DNA of 64,000 nucleotides from NCBI RefSeq assembly GCF_009832905.1, contig NZ_CP047135.1, positions 4,665,001-4,729,000 of the forward strand. Reading direction: 5' to 3'. Numbering within the stretch: position 1 is the first letter of the stretch; every line of letters begins with the position of its first letter. This document shows positions 33,391-41,244 of the stretch, piece by piece. Source of the DNA: Stenotrophomonas sp. 364. Its GTDB lineage: Bacteria > Pseudomonadota > Gammaproteobacteria > Xanthomonadales > Xanthomonadaceae. The notes beneath the pieces are model-generated. The model was not told where the DNA came from and made no database searches. It saw nothing but the letters and a program-made list of their open reading frames with translations. A program made the position numbers and the translations under genes.

Positions 33391-34440
33391 TCAGCCCCGG
33401 CCCAGGAAGAACTCCAGGATGTGCAGGTGGTCTTCGTACAGCTTGGGGCCCATGTCCAGCGCTTCGCTGACCGGGATCCAGCGCGCCTTGTCGGCATCGT
33501 CGCCGCCGCGCACGGCCGGCAGTTCGCCGGCGGGAAAATCGAAGTGGAAGGCGTGGGTGATGGTGCGGCCGCGCTGGCTGCGTTCGGGGTGGTCGAACAC
33601 ATGCTGGCCCTTGAGCGAGCCCTTGAGGACCGGCGCCGGGATCTTCAACCGGGTTTCCTCGCGCAGTTCGCGCAGGCAGCTGTCGAGCAGGCCCTGCTGC
33701 TGGCCGACGAAGCCACCGGGCAACGCCCACAGGCCCTTGCCGGGTTCGGCACGGCGACGCACCAGCAGCACGTGCCCCGAATGCACCACCACCGCGTCGG
33801 TGGTGACGAACGTGGGCGCATACGGTGCGTCTTTCCAGGCGGCCTTGTACTGCTCGATGAACTGGTACTCGGCCACCAGCTGGGCGTAGGCCGGGCCGCT
33901 CTTGCGGAACGCCTCGAGCATGGCATACACCGGCGCCGGCACGTTCCCGCGCAGCATCAGCAGCGCACCGTGGAAATCCACGCTGCCGGCTTCAAACAGA
34001 TAGCGGCGCAGCTCGGTGGCCGACAACGTCTCGGTGTGCTGCACATCCACCAGCGGCCACTGCGGGAATTCGCGGAGGTAGTAGCTCGAATCGTCCTTGT
34101 CCATCCCGACCAGGCCGATCTTCGCTTCGCCCGCATGCCCATCGGCGCGTATTGCCTCGGCCACCGTGCGTTGCACGCCGGCGATCCACTGCGCTTCGTT
34201 GTACAGGTGGTCCTTGAGCGGACGGATCAGCAGGCGCTCGCCCGCACCCTCAAGCGCGGCCTGGATCATCACGGCGCGTTCGGCCACGGTCCAGGGGTTG
34301 CGGAGGCTGCGGGGGGTATCGGCAGAGCCGACCAGGAAGATCAGCTTCTTGGCCCGGCTCAGTGCGAGGCGGGCAACGGCGGCATGGCCGTTATGGAAGG
34401 GCTCGAAACGCCCGATGAACACCAGATAGTCATATTCCAT
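33391..34440 (-). CDS. Bifunctional NMN adenylyltransferase / Nudix hydrolase
   Basis: A protein of 349 aa. Residues 1-~185 form a nucleotidyltransferase domain with FIGRFEPFHNGHAAVARLAL (the HxGH-like site) and SSYYLREFPQWP. Residues ~205-349 form a Nudix domain, ALPGGFVGQQQGLLDSCLRE then LREETRL. The core RELREE is intact, but the first Glu of the GX5E pattern is a Gln here. Such NadM-Nudix fusions make NAD from NMN and hydrolyse ADP-ribose or related pyrophosphates. The gene lies between nadR and nadV. Confidence 0.92.
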   Translation of the reverse strand: MEYDYLVFIGRFEPFHNGHAAVARLALSRAKKLIFLVGSADTPRSLRNPWTVAERAVMIQAALEGAGERLLIRPLKDHLYNEAQWIAGVQRTVAEAIRADGHAGEAKIGLVGMDKDDSSYYLREFPQWPLVDVQHTETLSATELRRYLFEAGSVDFHGALLMLRGNVPAPVYAMLEAFRKSGPAYAQLVAEYQFIEQYKAAWKDAPYAPTFVTTDAVVVHSGHVLLVRRRAEPGKGLWALPGGFVGQQQGLLDSCLRELREETRLKIPAPVLKGSLKGQHVFDHPERSQRGRTITHAFHFDFPAGELPAVRGGDDADKARWIPVSEALDMGPKLYEDHLHILEFFLGRG

Positions 34441-34518
34441 GAGAATCCCCCATGTCGTTGCAGGTGCCGTGGGTCTATCCCTTGGCTGGTGCCAATGCTA
34501 CTCCTCTGTCCTGCGCCG

Positions 34519-35583
34519 TCAACATCGGTCGCGCGTGCCGTCGAGCACGGCCACCACCTGCGCCACGCGCTGCTGCAGCGGGCCGACCAGCACGGTGAAC
34601 GGCATCCCGTGAGCGTCCAGCGCCTGCAGATACGCGCGGTGCTGCGCGTGCCGGAACGCGTCATCGCGCCGGGTGCCGTCCTGTACGAACGGGAAATCCG
34701 GCGCGCACAGGAACAGGTGGGTGTAGCGCCGTTGCGCCAATGCATGCAGTGCCGGTTCGGCGCGACCGAACATGGACAGGCAGTACAGCAGCGTGGTCAG
34801 TGGCGTGGTATCGCAGACCAGCCAGCGATGGGCCTGTTCGGCCAGTGTCTCTTCGCGCGCTACCTGCACTTGTGCGATGTGCAGCAGGTCGTCGTAGTCG
34901 AGCGCGCCGCCACGTGCCACCCAATGTTCGCGTCCGAACTCGGCCGCCCACGCGGTCTGCAGCTGAGCGGCCAGCGCGGCGGCGAGCGTGGTCTTGCCGC
35001 TGGACTCGCCGCCGAGCAGGCCAATGCGGCCGACGAAACCTGCGTACACGCGCGGATCGAGGAAGCCGCGCAGTGCGTGCGGGTCACGCCGCACCGCCGT
35101 GCCCGACACCGCCACCGTGCTGCGGGCCGGGTCCAGGCACACATGCGCCACCGGCCAGTGCGTGCCGGCCTGCGCACTGAAATGGCGCTGCAGTGCGGCC
35201 GCGAATCCATCGCCGTAGGCCTCGCTGGTGAATACCGCGTCCACCCGGCGCTGCCACAGCGTGCTGCACACCCAGGCCACGAACGCACGCTGCGTGGCAT
35301 CATCATCGCTGTTGTCCGGCAGCGGCCGCATCGGCACGCCCAGTTCCGCGCAGCAGGCCGCCAGCCGTGCTTCGTCGAGCACCAGCCGGGTGACCTGCGG
35401 GTACAGCGCCTGCAGCCACGCCTCACGCCGGTCGGCCTCACAGCCGGGCAGTTCCGGCTGGCTCCAGCTGAGCAGCAGCACGCTGTCGCAGCGGCGCAGC
35501 GCGTGGTCGATCAGGGCCTGGTGGCCCCGGTGCAGCGGGCTGAACTTGCCCACCACCAGGCCGGTGGCGAAACGTTCAACCAT
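34519..35583 (-). CDS. nadR: NadR-type NMN adenylyltransferase / nicotinamide riboside kinase
   Basis: A protein of 354 aa from ATG 35583; GTG 35592 is the alternative. The N-terminal nucleotidyltransferase shows GLVVGKFSPLHRGHQALI. The middle SGTAVRRDPHA is the ISGT-like motif, and the C-terminal kinase has a P-loop GLLGGESSGKTTLAAAL at ~residues 194-210. It phosphorylates nicotinamide riboside and adenylates NMN. There is no helix-turn-helix N-terminus, so it is not the repressor form found in enterics. Its start overlaps the pnuC stop by 8 bases, so the two are coupled. Confidence 0.92.
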   Translation of the reverse strand: MVERFATGLVVGKFSPLHRGHQALIDHALRRCDSVLLLSWSQPELPGCEADRREAWLQALYPQVTRLVLDEARLAACCAELGVPMRPLPDNSDDDATQRAFVAWVCSTLWQRRVDAVFTSEAYGDGFAAALQRHFSAQAGTHWPVAHVCLDPARSTVAVSGTAVRRDPHALRGFLDPRVYAGFVGRIGLLGGESSGKTTLAAALAAQLQTAWAAEFGREHWVARGGALDYDDLLHIAQVQVAREETLAEQAHRWLVCDTTPLTTLLYCLSMFGRAEPALHALAQRRYTHLFLCAPDFPFVQDGTRRDDAFRHAQHRAYLQALDAHGMPFTVLVGPLQQRVAQVVAVLDGTRDRC

Positions 35584-36154
35584 GCGCGGCACCGGTCTGG
35601 TCGCGCATCAAGTGCCGCCAATGCCGCAGCGAAACCAGCGCGTTGATCCAGAACACCCCGTAGAGCACCGCAGTGAGGTGCAACCCGCGGCTGGCGTACA
35701 GCGGAATGGCGATGCTGTTGACCAGCAGCCAGAACCACCAGGAATCCAGCTTGCGGCGCATCATCAGCAGCTGCGCCACCACGCTCAGCACCAGCACCGC
35801 CGAATCCAGGAACGGCGCGTAGGCGTCGGTCCAGGTGTGCAGCAGCAGGCCGTAGCCAATGCTGGCCAGCACCGCCGACGGCAGCATCCAGCCCAGCGTG
35901 CGCAGCTGTACCCGGCTGATCGGCAATGCATGCCCGTGGTCGCCGCGTAGCCACTGCCACCAGCCGATCACGCTGGTGAGCACGAACACGCCCTGCAGCA
36001 CCACATCGGCATAGAGCCGGGCCTCGTAGAACACCAGGCCGAACAAGGTGCAGCCGATGATGCCGGTCCACCAGGTATGCACGCTGTTGCGCCCGGCCAG
36101 CAGGATCGAGGCGGCCACGGTGAGGTTGGCGGCAATTTCCAAAGCGCTGGTCAT
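35576..36154 (-). CDS. pnuC: Nicotinamide riboside transporter PnuC
   Basis: A protein of 192 aa with about seven membrane helices. PnuC features include the early helix with NLTVAASILLAGRNSVHTWW, WTGIIGCTLFGLVFYEARLY and ADVVLQGVFVLTSVIGWWQW, plus WFWLLVNSIAIPLYASRGLH near the end. It imports nicotinamide riboside, trapped inside by the NadR kinase encoded next. It is first gene of the NAD salvage operon pnuC-nadR-nadM-nadV and divergent from the sigma-factor operon (155 bases between). Confidence 0.93.
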   Translation of the reverse strand: MTSALEIAANLTVAASILLAGRNSVHTWWTGIIGCTLFGLVFYEARLYADVVLQGVFVLTSVIGWWQWLRGDHGHALPISRVQLRTLGWMLPSAVLASIGYGLLLHTWTDAYAPFLDSAVLVLSVVAQLLMMRRKLDSWWFWLLVNSIAIPLYASRGLHLTAVLYGVFWINALVSLRHWRHLMRDQTGAAHG

Positions 36155-36252
36155 GCGGCTGCGCCGGCGGGCGGGGAACGCAGGGTGGGCGTCGGCATCG
36201 GGTTCTTCAGCGGCAGCGGTGACAAGCCGCCCAGTTTACCCGCCGCCCGCAG

Positions 36253-36282
36253 TGCATCCGCCGCGGCGCTGGCTGCGTATCT
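36253..36282 (+). promoter_or_regulatory. Probable ECF sigma promoter for the sigma/anti-sigma operon
   Basis: TGCATCC (36253-36259), 16 bases, CGTATCT (36276-36282), ending 27 bases before the ATG at 36310. The same two heptamers with the same 16-base spacer occur upstream of the desaturase gene at 38944-38973, and the spacer sequences differ. Such paired identity at two genes flanking an ECF sigma factor strongly suggests that this sigma factor reads both and autoregulates. Confidence 0.75.
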
Positions 36283-36309
36283 GCTGGTGACCCCCACGTG
36301 GAGCCGGGC

Positions 36310-37086
36310 ATGCGCCGATCCCTCTTACTGTCCTTGGTGCTGCTGCTGTGCCCGGTGCTGCCGGCCGCGGCCCAGCAGGTGCTGCGCCAGGAAGGCCGCG
36401 CCTATGCGCCGGCCGATGGCCGCCTGCTGTACCGCGAAACCCACTGGCTGCAGGGCCCGCCCACGGCGCGTTCCCGGCTGGTGCTGTACCGCTGTGCCGA
36501 CGGCCGCGCGTTCGCGCGCAAGTGGATGACCCCGCAGGGCAGCCCGCAGACCCCCGATTTCGCCTTCGAAGATGCCCGCAACGGCTACCAGGAAGGCCTC
36601 CAGGCCAGCGCCACGGGGCGGACCGTGTACGTGCGTGAAGACGCGCGCGCCGACCGGGTCAGCCGTGCCATCGCGATCCCGCCCGATGCAGTGGTCGATG
36701 CCGGCTTCGATGCCGCCGTGCTGGGCCACTGGGACGCCCTGCAGGCCGGCCGCCCGGTGGCGTTCCAGTTCCTGCTGCCCAGCCGTCAGCGGCTGGTGCC
36801 GTTGAAACTTCAACGCAACGCGTCGGTCACCTGGCAGGGCCAACCGGCCGAACAACTGCAGATGCGGCTGGATGCCTGGTTCGGCTTCGCGGTCCCGGCG
36901 GTGACCCTGGTGTATGCGCGCAACCGCCCGCGCCTGCTGCAGTTCAGCGGCACCGGCAACGTGCGTGATGCGCAGGGACGCTACCCGCAGGTGCGCGTCG
37001 AATTCCCGGCCGAGCCGGTCACGGCGAGCGCCGCCGAACTGGCCGCGGCACGGCAGCAGCCGCTGGTGGCCACATGCGCCGGATGA
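36310..37086 (+). CDS. Periplasmic protein of unknown function, first gene of the sigma operon
   Basis: A protein of 258 aa from ATG 36310 (GGAG upstream; GTG 36298 is possible). It has a clear signal peptide, MRRSLLLSLVLLLCPVLPAAA, and the mature part contains ETHWLQGPPTARSRLVLYRC, ARKWMTP and a central RLVPLKLQRNAS. I recognise no catalytic motif. It starts 27 bases after the ECF-type promoter and is followed by the sigma factor after 70 bases. It is probably part of the same stress response, perhaps acting on the envelope; this is inference. Confidence 0.8.
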   Translation: MRRSLLLSLVLLLCPVLPAAAQQVLRQEGRAYAPADGRLLYRETHWLQGPPTARSRLVLYRCADGRAFARKWMTPQGSPQTPDFAFEDARNGYQEGLQASATGRTVYVREDARADRVSRAIAIPPDAVVDAGFDAAVLGHWDALQAGRPVAFQFLLPSRQRLVPLKLQRNASVTWQGQPAEQLQMRLDAWFGFAVPAVTLVYARNRPRLLQFSGTGNVRDAQGRYPQVRVEFPAEPVTASAAELAAARQQPLVATCAG

Positions 37087-37156
37087 CGCCCCCCTTGCGC
37101 CCTGCGCGCGCAGCGACGACGATGCGGGCTGTCTTCCTGCCGATGTTGAGTCTGCG

Positions 37157-37726
37157 ATGCCTGAGCTGGAGCTTGCCGATACGGGTGCCGCACGGCGCCT
37201 CGACGACCTGCTGGTCCGGGTTGCCAGCGGCGATCGCCAGGCCTTCGAGTCGGTGTATCAGCTGGCGTCCGGACGCCTGTTTGCGATCTGCCTGCATGTC
37301 CTGCGCGACCGCAGCGACGCCGAAGAGGTGCTGCAGGATGTCTTCACCAGCGTCTGGCACAAGGCGGCGCAGTTCGACCGCGCCAAGGCGGCGGCCATGA
37401 CCTGGCTGTCGATGATGGCGCGCAACCGCGCGATCGACCGTCTGCGCGCGTCGCCGCCGCGCCCGCTGGAGGACGTGTCGGTGGCCGATGAAATCCCCGA
37501 TTTCGCCCCGCAACCGGCCCAGGTGGCCGAACAGGCCAACGACAGGCAGCGCTTGGACGACTGCCTGGACACCCTGGAACCGCGCCGCCGTTCGCTGATC
37601 CGGTTGGCGTTCCTGGACGGGGCCAGCTATGAGGAACTGGCGCGCCGGATCGGCTCGCCCCTGGGTTCGGTGAAAAGCTGGATCCGGCGCGGCCTGGGCC
37701 AACTACGGGTGTGCCTGGAACGATGA
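37157..37726 (+). CDS. ECF-type RNA polymerase sigma factor
   Basis: A protein of 189 aa from ATG 37157. Sigma region 2 (~residues 20-90) contains FESVYQLASGRLFAICLHVL and DAEEVLQDVFTSVWHKAAQF then MTWLSMMARNRAIDRLR. Region 4 (~125-185) contains RRSLIRLAFLDGASYEELAR and GSVKSWIRRGLGQLRVCLE. It overlaps the anti-sigma gene by four bases (ATGA). The shared promoter motif upstream of its own operon and the lipid operon suggests it directs both. It resembles the RpoE/SigK group that drives singlet-oxygen or envelope responses in other proteobacteria. Confidence 0.92.
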   Translation: MPELELADTGAARRLDDLLVRVASGDRQAFESVYQLASGRLFAICLHVLRDRSDAEEVLQDVFTSVWHKAAQFDRAKAAAMTWLSMMARNRAIDRLRASPPRPLEDVSVADEIPDFAPQPAQVAEQANDRQRLDDCLDTLEPRRRSLIRLAFLDGASYEELARRIGSPLGSVKSWIRRGLGQLRVCLER

Positions 37727-38508
37727 ACATCCGCGACCTCCATGACCTGCATGACGACGGCCAACCGCCGAGCGCTGACATCCTGGCCGGCGAATACGTG
37801 CTGGGCGTGCTCGATGCCGCCCAACGCAGCGAGGCCGAGCAGCGCATCGCCAAGGACCCCGGCTTCGCCCGGCTGGTGAGCCAGTGGGAAAACCGCCTGG
37901 CGCCCATGCTGGACACGCTGGGCAGTGAAGCGGTGCCTGCGCACGTGTGGCCGCGCATCCGTACCGCGCTGGGCTGGCCGGCGGTCGGTGCCGGTGCGCC
38001 CCGCGCGTGGCAGCGCACCGGGTTCTGGCAGGGCATGACCGCCCTGGCTGCCGTGGTCGCACTGGTGGCGGTGTTCAGCCGAGGCCAGCTGGAACCGGTG
38101 GCCCCGGTTGCCCCCCCGGTGGCGGTCACCCCGACACCGCCGCCCACCCCGTCCGAACCGGAGCAGGCGACCAAGCCGGTCACCCCGCTGGTGCACGACG
38201 ACGGCACGCCAGGCTGGTTGGCCTCGGTGGACAAGGCCCAGGGCAAGGTGCTGATGGTGCCGGTGCCGGCTGCTGCCGATGCGGCCGGGCGCGCCCCGGA
38301 ACTGTGGTTGATCCCGGCCGGCGGCACGCCGCGTTCGCTGGGCCTTGTGTCCATCAACCGCGCCCATACGGTGACCGTGCCGGACGCACTGCGTGATGCG
38401 CTGGTGAACGGCTCCGTGCTGGCCATCACGCTGGAACCGTCCAGTGGCGCGCCGCAGGGCATCCCGACCGGGCCGATCATCGCCAAGGGCGACATCGCCA
38501 CCCTGTAA
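37723..38508 (+). CDS. Membrane anti-sigma factor (RskA-like)
   Basis: A protein of 261 aa, ATG 37723 overlapping the sigma stop. The N-terminal ~90 residues (DILAGEYVLGVLDAAQRSEA, SQWENRLAPM) look like the anti-sigma domain that clamps an ECF factor. A single membrane helix at ~97-119 (FWQGMTALAAVVALVAVF) is followed by a Pro-rich linker (VAPPVAVTPTPPPTPSEPEQ) and a periplasmic RskA-type domain with ELWLIPAGGTPRSLG. It should hold the sigma factor inactive until a periplasmic or membrane signal is sensed. Confidence 0.9.
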   Translation: MNIRDLHDLHDDGQPPSADILAGEYVLGVLDAAQRSEAEQRIAKDPGFARLVSQWENRLAPMLDTLGSEAVPAHVWPRIRTALGWPAVGAGAPRAWQRTGFWQGMTALAAVVALVAVFSRGQLEPVAPVAPPVAVTPTPPPTPSEPEQATKPVTPLVHDDGTPGWLASVDKAQGKVLMVPVPAAADAAGRAPELWLIPAGGTPRSLGLVSINRAHTVTVPDALRDALVNGSVLAITLEPSSGAPQGIPTGPIIAKGDIATL

Positions 38509-38596
38509 CGCGCTTTTTTTGGTTCTTCTCCCATCTGAGAGAAGGCGCAGATTGGATCGGCTGGCGTCCCCGATCGGGGCGGTCGCGCGCGTGAGG

Positions 38597-38695
38597 GCCC
38601 CGTAGCAGCCGGTAGGCCCCTGGCGCAAATGTCCCCCGGCCGCGGGGCGGCCTCCTCCTTTATTTTGCCCAGGAGCCTACCGGCTGCTACGGGGC
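38597..38695. repeat. Long hairpin element 1 before the desaturase
   Basis: A perfect 21-base inverted repeat GCCCCGTAGCAGCCGGTAGG + C (38597-38617) pairs with 38675-38695. The stem continues inward through CCTGG/CCAGG and GCAAA/TTTGC. The loop holds a GC-rich block and a CTCCTCCTTTATTTT stretch related in reverse to the loop of element 2. The region 38509-38943 has no gene. Confidence 0.8.
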
Positions 38696-38736
38696 TCGGC
38701 TTGCGGTAAGCAGGGGAGAAGCCTGGCTTTTCGGGC

Positions 38737-38870
38737 GCTGTCGGTGGGTCGGGCGCTGGGTCCCCATGCCCTTGGAGGCGAAATAAAGGGGGAGGGGGCG
38801 GCCGCAGGCCGACGCCGGAGGACATTCGCCGGAAAGGGCATGGGGGCCCAGCGCCCGGCCCGCCGACGGC
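38737..38870. repeat. Long hairpin element 2 before the desaturase
   Basis: Arms 38737-38773 and 38834-38870 (37 bases each, e.g. GGGTCCCCATGCCCTT against AAGGGCATGGGGGCCC) differ at four places. All four are T opposite G, so in RNA read from the plus strand the stem is fully paired with four G-U pairs. The 60-base loop contains AAATAAAGGGGGAGG, related to the reverse of element 1's loop. It lies 73 bases before the ECF-type promoter of the lipid operon. Confidence 0.75.
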
Positions 38871-38943
38871 TGCGCCTGAAAAGCGTCAAGGCACGTTTCT
38901 GCCTGCCCCTCAGCTAGGCGAAGAACCTTTTTTTCCGGATCCG

Positions 38944-38973
38944 TGCATCCGGATGGGCCTGGTTCCCGTATCT
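38944..38973 (+). promoter_or_regulatory. Probable ECF sigma promoter for the lipid operon
   Basis: TGCATCC (38944-38950), 16 bases, CGTATCT (38967-38973), ending 29 bases before the desaturase ATG at 39003. Sequence and spacing are identical to the element before the sigma operon (36253-36282). A good ribosome site, CAGGAG, follows. Confidence 0.75.
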
Positions 38974-39002
38974 CCTGACAAGCACGCCAGGAGATTCGCG
39001 AT

Positions 39003-39962
39003 ATGTCGGCCGGACCCGCCACTGCAGCACCCCGCACGGCCCGCCGTGGCCTGATGGCCACCGTGCGGCGCTGGTTCGATACCAGCGCCGAGGCGGCGGT
39101 GGCCGACGACGCGGCGCAGCGCGTGGACTGGCTGCGCGCGATTCCGTTCGCGGCGATGCACCTGGCCTGCCTGGCGGTGATCTGGGTGGGGGTTTCCTGG
39201 GTGGCAGTGGGCGTTGCGGTGGCGTTGTATGCCGTGCGGATGTTCGCCATCACCGCCTTCTACCACCGCTACTTCTCGCACCGCACCTTCCGCACCTCGC
39301 GCGCGGTGCAGTTCGTGTTCGCGGTGATCGGCGCGGCCAGCGTACAGCGCGGCCCGCTGTGGTGGGCCGCCCACCACCGCACCCACCACCGCCACACCGA
39401 CACCCCCGCCGATCCGCACTCGCCCGGCGTGCATGGCTTCTGGTGGAGCCACATGGGCTGGTTCCTCACCACCCACGGCTTCCGCACCCAGTGGGACCGC
39501 ATCCCCGACCTGGCCAAGTACCCGGAACTGCGCTGGCTGGACCGCTTCGACACGCTGGTGCCGATCGCGCTGGCCGCCGCCCTGTTCGGTTTGGGCGTAT
39601 TGCTCGAACACGTGGCGCCGTCCTGGGGCACCACCGGCGGACAGATGCTGGTGTGGGGCTTCTTCATCTCCACCGTGGTGCTGTTCCACGCCACGGTCAC
39701 CATCAACTCACTGGCGCACCGTTTCGGCCGCCAGCGGTTCGCCACCGGTGACGACAGCCGCAACAACCTGTGGCTGGCGCTGCTCACCTTCGGCGAGGGC
39801 TGGCACAACAACCACCACTTCTTCCCGGGCGCCGCGCGCCAGGGCTTCTACTGGTGGGAGATCGATGTGACCTGGTACGGCCTGCGGCTGATGGCGGCGC
39901 TGGGCCTGGTGCGCGACCTCAAACCCGTGCCGGCCTGGGTGCTGGCCAAGGCGGAGCACTGA
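39003..39962 (+). CDS. Membrane acyl-CoA/fatty acid desaturase
   Basis: A protein of 319 aa after CAGGAG. Several membrane helices carry the three histidine boxes of delta-9-type desaturases: HRYFSH, HRTHH and HNNHH. A YRHxxH-like start, FYHRYFSHRTFRTSRAVQF, and the GAASVQRGPLWWAAHHRTHH block are typical. It introduces a double bond into acyl chains. It is the first gene of an eight-gene operon with an ECF-type promoter upstream; unsaturated chains made here could feed the two methyltransferases encoded downstream. Confidence 0.92.
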   Translation: MSAGPATAAPRTARRGLMATVRRWFDTSAEAAVADDAAQRVDWLRAIPFAAMHLACLAVIWVGVSWVAVGVAVALYAVRMFAITAFYHRYFSHRTFRTSRAVQFVFAVIGAASVQRGPLWWAAHHRTHHRHTDTPADPHSPGVHGFWWSHMGWFLTTHGFRTQWDRIPDLAKYPELRWLDRFDTLVPIALAAALFGLGVLLEHVAPSWGTTGGQMLVWGFFISTVVLFHATVTINSLAHRFGRQRFATGDDSRNNLWLALLTFGEGWHNNHHFFPGAARQGFYWWEIDVTWYGLRLMAALGLVRDLKPVPAWVLAKAEH

Positions 39963-39963
39963 C

Positions 39964-41244
39964 ATGCGTATCGCCGTGATCGGATCGGGCATCGCCGGCC
40001 TGGCCAGCGCCTGGTGGCTGGGCCAGCAGCACGAGGTGACGCTGTTTGAGGCCAACGACTACCTGGGCGGCCACACCCACACCCACCAGGTGCAGGTGGA
40101 CGGCGCCAGCCATGCGGTGGACACCGGCTTCATCGTGTTCAACCCGCTGCACTACCCGCTGCTCACCGCGCTGTTCGACGAACTCAACGTGGCCTCCCAG
40201 CCCACCACCATGAGCTTTTCGGTGCACAGCGAGCGCAGCGGGCTGGAGTACAACGCCACTTCGCTGGACGGGCTGTTCTGCCAGCGTCGCAACCTCGTTT
40301 CCCCGCGCTTCTGGGGCATGCTCGGCGACCTGCGTCGCTTCTACCGCGAGGCGCCGGCGTTGCTGCACGGCGACGATGCGGGGCCTTCACTGGGGGACTA
40401 CCTGCGCGCCGGCCACTATGGGCGCACCTTCATCGACGAGCACCTTCTGCCCATGGCCTCGGCGTTGTGGTCCTCGCCTACCGCCAGCCTCGAAGCCTTC
40501 CCGGCGCGCTACCTGGTGCAGTTCATGGCCAACCACCAGATGCTGCAGGTGAGTGGTCGCGCACCGTGGCGGGTGGTGCAGGGCGGCTCGGCGCGCTACA
40601 TCGACGCGATGCGACGGCGTTGGCACGTTCGCGAACGGCTGGATTGCCGCGTGTTCGGCGTGGAGCGCCACGAGCATGGGGTGCGCGTCCACAGCGCAGC
40701 CGGGCTGGAGGGCTTTGACCAGCTGGTGCTGGCCTGCCACAGCGACCAGGCCCTGGCGCTGCTGTCCGATGCCGACCGGAGCGAGCGCAGCGTGCTCGGC
40801 GCGATCCGCTACCAGCCCAACGAGGTGGTGCTGCATACCGACGCGCGCCTGCTGCCGCGCAACCGCAAGGCCTGGGCCGCCTGGAACGCACACGTACCGG
40901 CCAGCCCGCTGGCGCCGTGCACGGTCAGCTACCTGATGAACCAACTGCAGGGCATCGACACGCCCACGCCGCTGGTGGTCACCTTGAACCGCACAGCCGC
41001 CATCGATCCGGCCAAGGTGCTGCGCACGCTGCACTACGCGCACCCGGTGCATGACCACGCGATGGTGGCGGCGCAGCAGCGCTGGGCCGAGATCCAGGGC
41101 CAGCGCCGCACCTGGTTTGCCGGCGCGTACTGGGGCTGGGGCTTCCACGAAGACGGTATCCGCAGTGCACGGCGCGTGGTCGATGCGCTGCAGGCGCTGG
41201 ACGCCGAGTCGTACTGGCCGCTGGCCGAGGCGCAACCGGCATGA
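39964..41244 (+). CDS. FAD-dependent amine-oxidase-like oxidoreductase
   Basis: A protein of 426 aa. The Rossmann FAD-binding start is MRIAVIGSGIAGLASAWWLG with the acidic VTLFEANDYLGGHTHTHQV; this is the COG2907-type 'predicted NAD/FAD-binding protein'. AYWGWGFHEDGIRSA near the C-terminus is the family ending. It lies one base after the desaturase stop and overlaps the next gene (ATGA). Homologs sit beside cyclopropane-synthase-like genes in sigma-controlled clusters of other proteobacteria, and one such gene set makes furan fatty acids in Rhodobacter. An acyl-chain oxidation role is inferred. Confidence 0.88.
   Translation: MRIAVIGSGIAGLASAWWLGQQHEVTLFEANDYLGGHTHTHQVQVDGASHAVDTGFIVFNPLHYPLLTALFDELNVASQPTTMSFSVHSERSGLEYNATSLDGLFCQRRNLVSPRFWGMLGDLRRFYREAPALLHGDDAGPSLGDYLRAGHYGRTFIDEHLLPMASALWSSPTASLEAFPARYLVQFMANHQMLQVSGRAPWRVVQGGSARYIDAMRRRWHVRERLDCRVFGVERHEHGVRVHSAAGLEGFDQLVLACHSDQALALLSDADRSERSVLGAIRYQPNEVVLHTDARLLPRNRKAWAAWNAHVPASPLAPCTVSYLMNQLQGIDTPTPLVVTLNRTAAIDPAKVLRTLHYAHPVHDHAMVAAQQRWAEIQGQRRTWFAGAYWGWGFHEDGIRSARRVVDALQALDAESYWPLAEAQPA

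Noticed and set aside
38597..38870. Insertion-sequence remnant between anti-sigma and desaturase
   Set aside because: Despite long inverted repeats there is no transposase-like frame or target duplication; treated as hairpin repeats.
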